Shown one piece after another: positions 27,926-37,201 of a stretch of DNA of 64,000 bases. Each line of letters opens with the position of its first letter. Position 1 is the first letter of the stretch. The stretch is from Lachnospiraceae bacterium (GTDB lineage Bacteria; Bacillota; Clostridia; Lachnospirales; Lachnospiraceae), in the NCBI GenBank assembly GCA_024696615.1, contig JAILGS010000002.1, positions 1-64,000 on the forward strand. The letters are read 5' to 3'. The notes below the pieces were generated by a model that did no database searches, was not told the origin of the DNA, and saw nothing but the letters and a program-made list of their open reading frames with translations. Made by a program: the position numbers and the translations under genes.

Positions 27926-28549
27926 ATGAAGATTTTGACAATTGCAGATATTGAAAGTAAATCATTATGGGATTACTTTGATCCTTCCAAAGTGGAAGGC
28001 GTGGATTTAATTCTGTCTGCGGGAGATCTCAATCCGAATTATTTATCCTTCCTTGCTACCTTCTGCAAGGCACCGATTCTTTACGTGCATGGGAATCATG
28101 ATGAGTGTTATGATACCACGCCTCCGGAAGGATGCACCTGTATTGATGATTCCATCTATGAATTTCAGGGCGTAAGAATTATGGGCCTGGGTGGAAGTAA
28201 TCGGTACAAGCCGGGAAGATATATGTACAATGAATTACAGATGAAGGCGAGAGCCTTGCGTCTGTCGCATAAGGCACATTTTAAGGGCGTGGATATTATC
28301 CTGGCCCATTCCCCCATTGCCGGATTCCATGATATGGAGGATCTTCCTCATCAGGGATTTGAGACCTTGGGCAAATTATGCGAAAAATATCATCCGGATC
28401 TTTTGATTCATGGACATGTGCATATGAATTATGGACGTTTCCCTCGAGAGGACGACTACAAGGGAACCAGGGTCATTAATGCATACGAAAAGTATATCTT
28501 TGACTATGAACCAACACGGAATAACAACAAGAACACAGATAGGGAATAG
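27926..28549 (+). CDS. Calcineurin-like metallophosphoesterase
   Basis: 207 residues. Metal-site motifs in order: DIESK (replacing the usual D-x-H), SAGDLN, GNHDE, AHSP and HGHVHMNYG. This places it in the YmdB/YkuE-like phosphoesterase fold. The first motif lacks the usual His, so metal binding may be altered. An AAGGGG stretch lies about 9 bases before ATG 27926. It ends 2 bases before the FAD oxidoreductase gene, so it is probably first in the glycan-like operon. Substrate unknown. Confidence 0.85.
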   Translation: MKILTIADIESKSLWDYFDPSKVEGVDLILSAGDLNPNYLSFLATFCKAPILYVHGNHDECYDTTPPEGCTCIDDSIYEFQGVRIMGLGGSNRYKPGRYMYNELQMKARALRLSHKAHFKGVDIILAHSPIAGFHDMEDLPHQGFETLGKLCEKYHPDLLIHGHVHMNYGRFPREDDYKGTRVINAYEKYIFDYEPTRNNNKNTDRE

Positions 28550-28551
28550 AT

Positions 28552-29670
28552 ATGGAAACATGGGATAAGATAATTCTTGGCGGGGGACTTTATGGTCTCT
28601 ATGCTGCATGGTACAGCGCTAAGAAGGATCAAAAAATACTTGTATTAGAATATGACAATGCACCATTTAAACGTGCTACATACATTAATCAGGCCCGGGT
28701 GCATATGGGATATCATTATCCAAGAAGTCTTTCCACCGCCATGAAATCCGCAGGATATTTTGAGCGTTTCGTGAAGGACTATGGTTTCTGTATTCATGAG
28801 TCCTTTGATCAGGTGTATGCCACTTCAGCAGAATATTCCTGGACTGCGGCAGCAGAATTTAAGGCTTTCTGTAAAAATGCCAACATTCCTTGCAAGGAAA
28901 TTCCGGTGTCCCAGTATTTTCAAGAAGGGGTGTGTGATGGTGCCTTTCTTACCAAGGAATATACCTATGATGCCCAGATTTTAAAGGATTATTTTCTGGA
29001 GGAATTAAGCAAATGTAGCCAGGTAACCATTCGTTATTCCCAGAACACTACCTCCATCGAGAAGACGGACACTGCCTACATCCTGCATATGGAAGATGGA
29101 ACGGAGCTTGCCACGCCATTCTTATTGAATGCCACCTATGCTTCCGTGAATCAGATGATTAAAAAAGCGGGATATACCCCTTTTGATATTAAATACGAAT
29201 TATGTGAGATTATTCTCTGTAATGCCTCCAAGGCTCTTGAGGGTGTGGGATTAACGGTGATGGATGGACCATTCTTTTCCATTATGCCATTTGGAAAGAC
29301 GGGGTATCACTCCCTAACGGCGGTGACTCGTACTCCCCATATAACCAGTTATGATGAAACCCCAACCTTCCCTTGTCAAAAGGGGATGGAGGGATTTTGT
29401 GATCCAACCCAGCTAGGGAATTGCAATGACTGTAAACATCGTCCAATTACCGCCTGGGGCTATATGAGTCAGATTGCTCATAAATACATGAAGGAAGAGT
29501 ACGCATTTACCTATTCCCATTCCTTATATTCCATGAAGCCAATCCTTCGGGCTTCGGAAGTGGACGATTCCCGTCCAACGGTGATTCGGGAATTTTCGAA
29601 GGAACCAACCTTTTTAAGCGTATTAAGTGGTAAGATCAATACGGTATATGATCTTGACCCATATTTATAA
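28552..29670 (+). CDS. FAD-dependent oxidoreductase (DAO-like)
   Basis: 372 residues with an N-terminal dinucleotide-binding motif (ILGGGLYGLYAA, residues 8-19) and VLEYD ending the second strand. The middle contains a Cys cluster (FPCQKG..GFCDPTQLGNCNDCKH), perhaps metal- or disulfide-related. The family covers amine and alcohol oxidations; here the product may be a modified sugar because two glycosyltransferases and a DegT aminotransferase follow. Cytosolic. The nucleotides at its start are more A-rich than those around it. Confidence 0.78.
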   Translation: METWDKIILGGGLYGLYAAWYSAKKDQKILVLEYDNAPFKRATYINQARVHMGYHYPRSLSTAMKSAGYFERFVKDYGFCIHESFDQVYATSAEYSWTAAAEFKAFCKNANIPCKEIPVSQYFQEGVCDGAFLTKEYTYDAQILKDYFLEELSKCSQVTIRYSQNTTSIEKTDTAYILHMEDGTELATPFLLNATYASVNQMIKKAGYTPFDIKYELCEIILCNASKALEGVGLTVMDGPFFSIMPFGKTGYHSLTAVTRTPHITSYDETPTFPCQKGMEGFCDPTQLGNCNDCKHRPITAWGYMSQIAHKYMKEEYAFTYSHSLYSMKPILRASEVDDSRPTVIREFSKEPTFLSVLSGKINTVYDLDPYL

Positions 29671-29724
29671 TCGGCTAGGTGAAGTTGCAAAGAAGCGGCC
29701 CAAAGCCATATTAAAGGAGTAATC

Positions 29725-30687
29725 ATGGAAGTTCAGAAAGCATTTGTCTCGTTGGTAACCTATATTCAGGAGGATTCCTTAGAGACTTTACATCATTTTA
29801 TGAAAAAGATTTTAAAACCACTTGCGGAAAGTTTTGAGCATTCCGAACTCATCTTTGTCCTGGATGGTCATGGAGTGATTGATGGTACTGCCATAACAAA
29901 ACTCATGGATGAGGAGAAGATTCAGATTACCGCAGAGGTGGTTTCCCTTCCTTACTATCAGGGAATAGAAGCGGCCATGTGTGCGGGGGATGATTTATCC
30001 ATTGGAGATTTCGTTTTTGAATTTGATGAGATCCATGTGGATTATGATCTTTCCGTGGTGGAAGAGGTATATCAGAAGGCAAGAAGTGGCTATGATGTGG
30101 TTTCCGCCGGGGATGATTCCATGGAGTGGGGTTCCAGAGTGTTCTACTGGCTTATGAATCATCGTAGTGCCTATGAAATCCGCCATGAGAGTTTTCGTAT
30201 TGTTTCCCGTCGTGCACTGAATCGTATTAAGATCCTTCATAATACGGTGGCATATCGAAAGCTTTTATATGCCTCTAGCGGTCTTCCAACCGCCTATGTT
30301 CGTTATGAGAAGAAGGAGACTGTAGCAAAGCGAAAGAAGCGTAGTTATAACGAGAAGAAATATCGTAGGGATGCGGCCATGTGCTATATGATGATTTTTA
30401 CGGAAATCATGGAAAAGTTCACCGCCGTGTTAAGTGCAGCCTTCTTACTGGTTACTGTGGGAACGGGTATTTGGGCACTCTATGATTATCTTCATCAAAG
30501 CAGCGTGGAGAGTGGCTGGATCTCCTTAATGGGAGTGATCTCCTTTGGTTTCTTTGGGGTATTTTTGTTAATCAGTATTATGATCAAATATATGACCATC
30601 CTGGTGGATGCCAATTATAAAAAAGCCTCCTATGTGGTAGAAGGCGTGGAACGAATTAATCGTGGTTCGTATGAGGAGGAAGCATAA
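29725..30687 (+). CDS. GT2-like glycosyltransferase with two C-terminal membrane segments
   Basis: 320 residues with the layout of GtrB/DPM1-like polyprenyl-phosphate glycosyltransferases: an N-terminal GT-A-type domain followed by two hydrophobic helices (about 232-258 and 268-292). The usual DAD/DxD acceptor strand is replaced by FEFDEIHVDYD, so sugar-nucleotide binding may differ or be lost. AAAGGAG precedes ATG 29725. Its TAA shares one base with the ATG of the next GT2 gene, so the two are translationally coupled and may act as a pair at the membrane. Confidence 0.75.
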   Translation: MEVQKAFVSLVTYIQEDSLETLHHFMKKILKPLAESFEHSELIFVLDGHGVIDGTAITKLMDEEKIQITAEVVSLPYYQGIEAAMCAGDDLSIGDFVFEFDEIHVDYDLSVVEEVYQKARSGYDVVSAGDDSMEWGSRVFYWLMNHRSAYEIRHESFRIVSRRALNRIKILHNTVAYRKLLYASSGLPTAYVRYEKKETVAKRKKRSYNEKKYRRDAAMCYMMIFTEIMEKFTAVLSAAFLLVTVGTGIWALYDYLHQSSVESGWISLMGVISFGFFGVFLLISIMIKYMTILVDANYKKASYVVEGVERINRGSYEEEA

Positions 30688-31421
30688 TGACAGTCAATAT
30701 TGTATTTCCGGTATTGGATGAGGAAAGACGATTACGCAGTGGAATTGAAAAGACGGAGGCCTTCTTACAGGCCAATCCCAAGATTTCTGCCACCATTACC
30801 ATCGTGGATAATGGTTCTACGGATCGTACATTAGAGATTATTGAAGAATTAGCAGCGGAGTATTCCAATATCGATTATATCTCCCTTTCGGAGAAGGGCT
30901 TTGGCTTAGCCTTCCGTGAGGCGGTGAAGCTAAATACCTGTGATATTATCGGCTATGTGGATTGTGATCTGTCCACGGATATTCACTATCTGAAGACGAT
31001 TCTTTGGTACTTCCAGAATGACCCATCCTATCACATTATTAAAGGAAATCGCTTAGCACCGAATGCCCATGTGCATGGCAGAAAATTAGGTCGAAATATC
31101 ACCAGTCAGGGGCTGAATTGGATGATCAAATTATTCTTCGGCGTGAAAGTATCCGACACCATGGAGGGCTTCCAGTTCTTCCGTCGTGGCTGTATCGAGG
31201 ACCTTCTTACCGTATCCAGTGAAGACAATGGTTGGTTTTACTGTGCAGAACTTTTAATCCGCGCAGAAAAATTAGGATATAAGATTGGAGAACTGCCTGT
31301 GGTATGGAATGATGATTATGATACCAAGGTGAATGTGAAGAAGTTAATTGCCAATTATGTTACTCGAATGGTTTCTTTAAAGTGGGATCTGATTCGTGAA
31401 AAATTGGGAGGAGTACGTTAG
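30687..31421 (+). CDS. GT2 family glycosyltransferase (DPM1-like)
   Basis: 244 residues. A regular GT-A fold: NIVFPVLDEERRL, IVDNGSTDRTLEI, EKGFGLAFREAV and YVDCDLSTDI (DxD at about 93-95). No membrane segment. It resembles dolichol-phosphate-mannose-synthase-like enzymes that move a sugar to a lipid carrier. It starts in the stop codon of the preceding membrane GT2, so the two probably work together. The acceptor is unknown. Confidence 0.85.
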   Translation: MTVNIVFPVLDEERRLRSGIEKTEAFLQANPKISATITIVDNGSTDRTLEIIEELAAEYSNIDYISLSEKGFGLAFREAVKLNTCDIIGYVDCDLSTDIHYLKTILWYFQNDPSYHIIKGNRLAPNAHVHGRKLGRNITSQGLNWMIKLFFGVKVSDTMEGFQFFRRGCIEDLLTVSSEDNGWFYCAELLIRAEKLGYKIGELPVVWNDDYDTKVNVKKLIANYVTRMVSLKWDLIREKLGGVR

Positions 31422-31422
31422 G

Positions 31423-32523
31423 ATGGATTTTATTAAACGAATTGATTTAAAGAGAAATTATGAGGCACATAAGGAGGAATATCAGAAGGCTATTTTAGAG
31501 GCCTGCGAATGTCAGTCCTTCTCCGGCGGTCCCTGTGCGGATGCTTTTGAAGAAGAATTTGCCGCGTTTCATGATATGCCCCATGCTTCCGGTGTAAACA
31601 ATGGTACCACGGCACTTCATGTGGCTATGATGGCACTGGATCTACAGCCGGGGGATGAAGTCATTGTTCCTGCCAATACCTATATTGCCACAGCCTGGGC
31701 GGTAAGCTACTGCAATGCCACTCCGGTATTTGTGGATTGTACTCCGGATACTTGGGAGATTGATGCTTCCAAGATTGAGGAAAAGATTACGGAGCGTACC
31801 AAGGGTATTATTGGTGTCCATCTCTATGGACAGCCCTTTGATTTCAATGCCGTAAAAGCCATCGCCGATCGTCACCATCTGTGGGTGGTGGAAGATTGTG
31901 CGCAGGGCCATGCTGCCACCTATGAAGGAAAGATGGTGGGTACCTTGGGAGAAATCGGTTGTTTTAGTTTCTATCCTGGAAAGAACCTCTTTTGTTTTGG
32001 AGAGGGTGGCGCCATCCTCACAAGAAATCAGGACTATTATGATGCAGTTCAGGTGATTAAGAATCAGGGCTGCAGGGTTCGTTATTACCATGAGCGCTTA
32101 GGCTATAATTACCGTTTAGAGGGTCTGCAAGGGGCTGTATTATCCGTGGGTCTTTCCCATTTAAAGGAGTGGACTGCCCGTCGTAGAGAGATTGGAAAGC
32201 GCTATCTTGCTGAGATTACCAATCCACTGATTACCCATCAGGCGCATCCTGGTAACACGCAGACCGTATTCCATCTCTTTGTGATTACCGTCAAAGACCG
32301 GGAGCGTTTCATCGCGTACATGAAGGAGCATGGCATCGGCTGCGATATGCATTATCCAGTGCCATGTCACTTACAGGAAGTGTATGAAGATCTTGGATAC
32401 CATGAGGGGGACTGTCCAAATGCAGAATATCTAGCGAAGCATTGCGTTTCCTTGCCAATGTTCCCAGAACTGACAGAGGATGAAATCACGCATATTATTC
32501 ATACGGTGAATGCATTTTCCTAA
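31423..32523 (+). CDS. DegT/DnrJ/EryC1-family PLP sugar aminotransferase
   Basis: 366 residues. PLP-enzyme landmarks: NNGTTALHVAMMAL (phosphate-binding), HLYGQPFD, VVEDCAQGHAA (Asp to pyridine N) and SFYPGKN with Lys187 forming the Schiff base. This family aminates keto-sugar nucleotides. ATG 31423 lies 1 base after the previous stop, with GGGAGGAG upstream. It closes a set of oxidoreductase, two GT2 and aminotransferase genes that could make and transfer an amino sugar to an envelope or flagellar glycan (inference; no sugar-nucleotide dehydratase is seen here). Confidence 0.88.
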   Translation: MDFIKRIDLKRNYEAHKEEYQKAILEACECQSFSGGPCADAFEEEFAAFHDMPHASGVNNGTTALHVAMMALDLQPGDEVIVPANTYIATAWAVSYCNATPVFVDCTPDTWEIDASKIEEKITERTKGIIGVHLYGQPFDFNAVKAIADRHHLWVVEDCAQGHAATYEGKMVGTLGEIGCFSFYPGKNLFCFGEGGAILTRNQDYYDAVQVIKNQGCRVRYYHERLGYNYRLEGLQGAVLSVGLSHLKEWTARRREIGKRYLAEITNPLITHQAHPGNTQTVFHLFVITVKDRERFIAYMKEHGIGCDMHYPVPCHLQEVYEDLGYHEGDCPNAEYLAKHCVSLPMFPELTEDEITHIIHTVNAFS

Positions 32524-32539
32524 AGGGAAAGAAAAAATC

Positions 32540-32568
32540 TTGCCAAGAGATTTAGGATATGCTATTAT
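32540..32568 (+). promoter_or_regulatory. Promoter of secG
   Basis: TTGCCA and TATTAT with a 17-bp spacer, ahead of the AGGAGG site of secG. Confidence 0.65.
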
Positions 32569-32601
32569 TGATTTTGCGTGTGAGCGTAGGAGGTTAGAAA
32601 G

Positions 32602-32841
32602 ATGAGTGTGTTAAAGATTTTAGTTGCAGTACTTTTTGTACTGGTTTCCATAGCAATTACCGTGATTGTATTAATGCAGGAGAGTAAGTCCGCAGGACTT
32701 TCCGGAGCAATTTCAGGTGCTGCAGATAGTTACTGGGGTAAGAATAAGGGCCGTTCCATGGAAGGTAAGCTTGAGAAGATTACGAAGATTCTTGCCGTAG
32801 CTTTCTTTGTATTTGCAATTATTTTAAATCTGAATTTCTAA
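32602..32841 (+). CDS. secG: Protein translocase subunit SecG
   Basis: 79 residues with two membrane helices (about 4-23 and 60-79) joined by a loop rich in Gly and Ser (ESKSAGLSGAISGAADSYWGK), the SecG signature. It assists SecYE-SecA export. AGGAGG precedes ATG 32602. It is followed by a terminator and then rnr-smpB, the common Firmicutes secG-rnr-smpB order. Confidence 0.95.
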   Translation: MSVLKILVAVLFVLVSIAITVIVLMQESKSAGLSGAISGAADSYWGKNKGRSMEGKLEKITKILAVAFFVFAIILNLNF

Positions 32842-32871
32842 AGAAATTCATAAGATGGAATGAATGACAGA

Positions 32872-32901
32872 GGATCATGGGAAACCATGGTCCTTTTTTT
32901 T
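32872..32901 (+). terminator. Terminator after secG
   Basis: GGATCATGG and CCATGGTCC pair around a GAAA tetraloop, followed by eight T. Confidence 0.92.
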
Positions 32902-32954
32902 ACGTAAAGGACTTGGGAATGTTACCTGGATTTGTTTTTAATATGGTGGGAGTG

Positions 32955-32963
32955 TGCTATAAT
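32955..32963 (+). promoter_or_regulatory. Extended -10 promoter of rnr-smpB
   Basis: TGCTATAAT is an extended -10 with no good -35 box at the usual distance (TTGTTT lies 20 bp upstream). Confidence 0.6.
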
Positions 32964-33002
32964 AAGGGTATCTAAAAGACTTGGAAGTGGGGGGTGTTAC
33001 CT

Positions 33003-35153
33003 ATGAGTGAGAAGACTAGAGAAGAACGCAAAGCCATGATTATGGATTTTGTGAATAATGATTTATACACCGCGATGAAATTAAAGGAACTTGCCAATTT
33101 CTTTGAAGTAAAGGGGGAGGATCGCCCAGAATTCGAGTCCATCCTGGCAGAACTGGTGGACGAAGGAAAATTAATGATCACCAAGAAGGGCAAGTATCAA
33201 AAGAGTAATTCCTTATTACTTCGAGGTACTTTTATCAGTAATGCCAAGGGCTTTGGCTTTGTGGAAGTGGAGGGGGAAGATTCGGACTTCTTTATTTCTG
33301 AAGAGAATACCAATCAGGCCTTCCACTTAGATGTGGTGGATATTCAGGCGGATCGGGGGGCTAAGCCTGGAAAACGTCGGGAAGCGAAAGTGATCCGTGT
33401 GGTGGAGCATCAGATCAAAGATCTGGTGGGAACCTTTGAAAAGAGTAAGGGCTTTGGCTTTGTTATTCCGGATAATGGAAAGATTTGCGAAGACATCTTT
33501 ATTCCTAAGGAAGAGTGTAAGGATGCCATGACAGGACATAAGGTGGTAGTTCATATTACCCAATATCCTACCAAGAATAAGAATCCGGAAGGTGTCATTA
33601 CGGAGATTATTGGTCATATTAACGACCCTGGAACGGATATCTTATCCGTGGTAAGAGCCTATGGAATTCCGGAAAGCTTCCCAGAAGAGGAGATGGCTTA
33701 TCTGGAAAACATCCCGGATCATGTGCTCGAAGAAGAAAAAGTGGGACGATTGGATTTAAGGGATGTATTAACGGTTACCATCGATGGAGAAGATGCCAAG
33801 GACTTGGATGATGCGATTTCCATTCGAAAGAACGGGGATGGTACCTATGAACTGGGAGTTCATATTGCGGATGTGTCCCATTATGTAACGGAATATTCTC
33901 CACTGGATCAGGAAGCCCTGCATCGTGGTACTTCCGTATATTTGGTGGACCGTGTGATCCCAATGTTACCTCACAAATTAAGTAATGGAATCTGCTCTTT
34001 AAATCAGGGAGAGGATCGTCTGGCTTTAAGTTGTATCATGGATATTGATGCTAAGGGAAGCATTGTGGGACATAAGATTGCAGAAACCTTAATTCATGTG
34101 GACCGGAGAATGAGTTATACCAATGTACAGAAGATTATTGGGGATCATGATCCACAGGTGTGCAAGGAATATGAAGGTTTTGTGGAGATGTTTGAATTAA
34201 TGGAAGAGTTAGCGGCCAAGCTTCGTGCGAAGCGTCGGAAACGTGGTTCCATTGATTTTGATTTCCCGGAAAGCAAGATCCTTCTCGATGAGAAGGGACA
34301 TCCGGTGGATGTGCATCCTTATGAGCGTAATACGGCAACAAGAATTATTGAGGATTTCATGTTAGCAGCCAATGAAACCGTGGCCGAGGATTACTTCTGG
34401 CAGGAACTTCCATTCCTATACCGTGTGCATGAAAATCCGGATCCGGAGAAGATTGAGCGCCTTGGAATCATGATCAATAATTATGGATATTCCATTCATA
34501 TTTCCCAGGATGATATTCATCCGAAGGAAGTACAAAAACTTCTTGATAAGATTGCGGATACGCCGGAAGAGGCCATGATCAGCCGTCTGACCCTACGTTC
34601 CTTAAAACGGGCAAGATATGCTACGGATTGCCTGGGACATTTTGGTCTGGCAGCCAAGTATTATTGCCACTTTACCTCCCCAATTCGTCGTTATCCGGAT
34701 CTTCAGATTCACCGAATTATTAAGGAGAATCTCCATGGAAAGTTAACGGAGAAGAGAATTCATCATTATGATGAAATCCTTTTTGATGTGGCGTCTGCCA
34801 CTTCCCTTACAGAGCGTCGTGCGGATGATGCAGAGCGGGATGTGGATAAGATGAAGAAGGTGGAATATATGCAGGATCATATTGGAGAGGAGTATGAAGG
34901 TGCAATCTCCGGTATGAATAATATGGGAATCTATGTGGAATTAATGAACACCGTGGAAGGAATGGTTCGGGTGTCTTCCATGGAAGATGACCATTATGAA
35001 TATGATGAACCACATTTTGCCATGGTGGGAGTTCATACGAGGAAGACCTATCGCCTTGGACAGAAAGTGAAGATTCGTGTGGAAGCGGCGGATAAATTGC
35101 TTCGCACCATTGATTTTGTATTTGTAGAAGAGGACTTAGATGAGCACGAGTAA
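33003..35153 (+). CDS. rnr: Ribonuclease R
   Basis: 3'-5' exoribonuclease that degrades structured RNA and is delivered to tmRNA-rescued messages by SmpB. Order: N-terminal winged helix (about 1-60), cold-shock-like domains (about 65-220), RNB catalytic domain starting with [13 protein letters not shown] (Asp-rich Mg site, about 260), later [13 protein letters not shown] and SPIRRYPDL, and a C-terminal S1 domain (about 625-705, [15 protein letters not shown]). It lacks the long basic tail of E. coli RNase R. ATG 33003 is chosen over GTG 32994 because the GGGGGG site overlaps the latter. It overlaps smpB by 14 bases. Confidence 0.95.
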   Translation: MSEKTREERKAMIMDFVNNDLYTAMKLKELANFFEVKGEDRPEFESILAELVDEGKLMITKKGKYQKSNSLLLRGTFISNAKGFGFVEVEGEDSDFFISEENTNQAFHLDVVDIQADRGAKPGKRREAKVIRVVEHQIKDLVGTFEKSKGFGFVIPDNGKICEDIFIPKEECKDAMTGHKVVVHITQYPTKNKNPEGVITEIIGHINDPGTDILSVVRAYGIPESFPEEEMAYLENIPDHVLEEEKVGRLDLRDVLTVTIDGEDAKDLDDAISIRKNGDGTYELGVHIADVSHYVTEYSPLDQEALHRGTSVYLVDRVIPMLPHKLSNGICSLNQGEDRLALSCIMDIDAKGSIVGHKIAETLIHVDRRMSYTNVQKIIGDHDPQVCKEYEGFVEMFELMEELAAKLRAKRRKRGSIDFDFPESKILLDEKGHPVDVHPYERNTATRIIEDFMLAANETVAEDYFWQELPFLYRVHENPDPEKIERLGIMINNYGYSIHISQDDIHPKEVQKLLDKIADTPEEAMISRLTLRSLKRARYATDCLGHFGLAAKYYCHFTSPIRRYPDLQIHRIIKENLHGKLTEKRIHHYDEILFDVASATSLTERRADDAERDVDKMKKVEYMQDHIGEEYEGAISGMNNMGIYVELMNTVEGMVRVSSMEDDHYEYDEPHFAMVGVHTRKTYRLGQKVKIRVEAADKLLRTIDFVFVEEDLDEHE

Positions 35154-35607
35154 TTTTAAGCTGGTAGCCAATAACAAGAAGGCTTATTTTGATTATTTTA
35201 TTGATGAAACCTATGAATGCGGCATTGAACTGGCAGGAACGGAAGTAAAGTCCGTTCGCATGGGAAAGGTTAGTGTCAAGGAAGCATTTGTACGAATTGA
35301 GAAGGGGGAAGTGTATGTGTATGGCATGCATATTACGCCTTACGAGAAGGGAAATATTTTTAATCGGGATCCCCTTCGTCCCAAGCGCCTCCTGCTTCAT
35401 AAAAGTGAAATTCATAAATTATCCGGACAGACCACCCAAAAAGGTTTTACCATCGTTCCTTTGGAAGTTTATCTAAAGGGGGGACTGGTGAAGGTGAAGA
35501 TTGGTCTTGCCCGTGGTAAGAAGAATTATGATAAACGTGCAGATATTGCCAAGAAGGATCAGCGCCGAGAGTTGGAGCGGGATTTCAAGGTTTCTAAGAT
35601 GTATTAA
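35140..35607 (+). CDS. smpB: SsrA-binding protein SmpB
   Basis: 155 residues. It binds the tRNA-like part of tmRNA and brings it to stalled ribosomes. Hallmarks: [44 protein letters not shown], and a basic C-terminal tail ([24 protein letters not shown]) that enters the decoding channel. It starts inside the end of rnr, so the two are coupled. Its RNA partner ssrA is encoded 58 bases downstream on the opposite strand. Confidence 0.97.
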   Translation: MSTSNFKLVANNKKAYFDYFIDETYECGIELAGTEVKSVRMGKVSVKEAFVRIEKGEVYVYGMHITPYEKGNIFNRDPLRPKRLLLHKSEIHKLSGQTTQKGFTIVPLEVYLKGGLVKVKIGLARGKKNYDKRADIAKKDQRRELERDFKVSKMY

Positions 35608-35625
35608 AGGATTCATAGAAAGAAA

Positions 35626-35654
35626 AAATCCCGCGTGGAAATTACGCGGGATTT
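35626..35654. terminator. Bidirectional terminator between smpB and ssrA
   Basis: AAATCCCGCGT and ACGCGGGATTT pair around a short loop. T residues follow on the + strand (TCTCTTT) and a clean T-run follows on the minus strand (AAAAAA upstream on +), so it serves both convergent genes. Confidence 0.88.
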
Positions 35655-35664
35655 CTCTTTGGCG

Positions 35665-36001
35665 TGGACCTGAGGGGAATCGAACCCCTGTCCAAAGCAC
35701 ATTCCATTGTACTTCTACAAGTTTATTCTGTTCTTTGACATTCCCTCCGTGGCACGAAAGCAGACATTCTTACCACTTTAGTAGCTTCATGATACGCCCG
35801 TGGGTGCAAAGCTTAGCCCATGTCGTTTCCTACATGTTCGATGCCTGGGTTCTAAAGTGTAGGTGCTCTAGATCAGACAGCTGCCATTAGGCAGCGTATG
35901 CTAAATTATCTTCAGCGTTTATATTTATTGTGGAATTTAACGCATCACCCTGCGACTTGCTTCTCCAACTTCCTATACCCTGTCGAAACCTGTACAAGCC
36001 C
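35665..36001 (-). ncRNA. ssrA: tmRNA (ssrA)
   Basis: About 337 nt on the minus strand. Its 5' end GGGCTTG pairs with 3' CAGGTCC as a 7-bp acceptor stem (two wobbles). TTTCGACAGGG at the 5' side and a T-arm GGGGTTCGATTCCCC at the 3' side are typical of tmRNA. The tag frame ends with TAA at 35887-35889. The base after the acceptor is A, then CGC, so the CCA end is not encoded and must be added. Domain boundaries are set by the acceptor pairing and may be off by a base. The gene is convergent with smpB. Confidence 0.95.
35887..35916 (-). other. tmRNA tag peptide reading frame (AEDNLAYAA)
   Basis: From GCT (35916-35914) the frame reads Ala-Glu-Asp-Asn-Leu-Ala-Tyr-Ala-Ala then TAA. ATAAAC lies directly before the first codon, as in other tmRNAs, and the Ala-Ala end is the usual protease signal. 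The first codon is inferred. Confidence 0.8.
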
Positions 36002-36021
36002 ATAGGATTCATGGATATGAA

Positions 36022-36040
36022 TCAGCACTTGAAGTGCTGA
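36022..36040. repeat. 19-bp palindrome upstream of tmRNA
   Basis: TCAGCACTT-G-AAGTGCTGA, perfect 9-bp arms around one base. It lies at the predicted start of the ssrA precursor and between two divergent promoters. It could be a regulator site or a 5' leader hairpin. Confidence 0.6.
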
Positions 36041-36044
36041 ATGT

Positions 36045-36073
36045 ATTCTAACGAAAAAAAAGAAATTGTGCAA
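36045..36073 (-). promoter_or_regulatory. Promoter of ssrA
   Basis: On the minus strand TTGCAC (36073-36068) and TAGAAT (36050-36045) have a 17-bp spacer. Transcription would begin near 36038, about 37 bases before the mature 5' end, which fits RNase P trimming. Confidence 0.6.
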
Positions 36074-36102
36074 GTATCCTTCTAGTTTCGGAGCGGAAAA
36101 AA

Positions 36103-36111
36103 TGCTATAAT
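36103..36111 (+). promoter_or_regulatory. Extended -10 promoter of LysR gene
   Basis: TGCTATAAT, with no convincing -35 box. Divergent from the ssrA promoter. Confidence 0.55.
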
Positions 36112-36154
36112 CATCTCGCTATTGATTTTACCTATAACCACAGGGGGAATTCTT

Positions 36155-37066
36155 ATGACATTGAATCAATTACGTTATGCCATTACTGTGGCAGGCAGTA
36201 ATTCCATGAATGAGGCTGCCAAAGCTTTATTCGTTTCCCAGCCAAGTCTTTCTGCGGCGATTCGGGAATTGGAAGAGGAAGTGGGTTGTGAAATTTTCTT
36301 TCGAACCAACCGAGGAATCTCCGTAACACCGGAGGGAAAGGTATTTTTAGGGTATGCCAGACAGGTGGTAGAGCAGTATGCCCTATTAGAGGACCGGTAT
36401 ATTAGTAAGAATAATATCCGGGGACGATTTAGCGTATCCATGCAGCATTATACCTTTGCGGTGAATGCCTTCGTGGAATTAACCCAACAGTATGATTTAG
36501 AACAGTATGATTTTTCTGTATCGGAAACAAAAACCAGTGAAGTGATCGATCATGTGAAGAATTTTCGAAGTGAGCTGGGAGTTTTATATCGCAGTGATTT
36601 TAACCGGGCGGTATTGGATAAGATCTTTCATGATCAGGGACTGGAATTCCTTCCATTATTTGAATGCAATATTTACGCATATCTTTGTAAGTCCCATCCT
36701 TTAGCCAAGAAAAAGAAGGTAACCCTTGAAGAATTGGCAGAATATCCTTGTCTTGCCTTTGATCAGGGGGAGAATAATTCCTTCTACTATGCGGAGGAGC
36801 CATTTAGTACCTATCCATATAAGAAGGTGATTCATGTCAGTGACCGTGCCACCATCTTAAATCTCTTTGTGGGAGTGAATGGATTTACGCTATGTTCGGG
36901 CATTATCTGTGAGGACTTAAATGGTAAGGATTACTGTGCCATTCGTGTGGATACCAAAGATCGGATGGAAATCGGAGTCATTAAGCGCAAGGATATTCCC
37001 CTTTCCACCATGGGAAGTCAGTATATTGAAGCCCTTTCCAAATACAAGGAAAAGCGCCTAAAATAG
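36155..37066 (+). CDS. LysR-family transcriptional regulator
   Basis: 303 residues. An N-terminal winged HTH (MTLNQLRYAITVAGSNSMNEAAKALFVSQPSLSAAIRELE) is followed by a LysR substrate-binding domain (about 90-295). AGGGGG is 7 bases before ATG 36155; the longer in-frame start at 36122 has no site. Neighbours (tmRNA divergent, a lactonase gene with its own promoter downstream) give no clear clue to the target genes or inducer. Confidence 0.92.
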   Translation: MTLNQLRYAITVAGSNSMNEAAKALFVSQPSLSAAIRELEEEVGCEIFFRTNRGISVTPEGKVFLGYARQVVEQYALLEDRYISKNNIRGRFSVSMQHYTFAVNAFVELTQQYDLEQYDFSVSETKTSEVIDHVKNFRSELGVLYRSDFNRAVLDKIFHDQGLEFLPLFECNIYAYLCKSHPLAKKKKVTLEELAEYPCLAFDQGENNSFYYAEEPFSTYPYKKVIHVSDRATILNLFVGVNGFTLCSGIICEDLNGKDYCAIRVDTKDRMEIGVIKRKDIPLSTMGSQYIEALSKYKEKRLK

Positions 37067-37100
37067 GCATATGGGGTTTGATAAAACTTTCACTAATATA

Positions 37101-37129
37101 TTGAATTTGCAGAGGCAAAATAGTAAAAT
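37101..37129 (+). promoter_or_regulatory. Promoter of lactonase gene
   Basis: TTGAAT and TAAAAT with a 17-bp spacer, about 75 bases before ATG 37202. Confidence 0.6.
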
Positions 37130-37201
37130 ATATGCGTTATCAAAGGGGTTTTCGCCAGTGGGAACAATGGATGAAAAGCCCGGGATGGGAGGATGTGCAC
37201 C

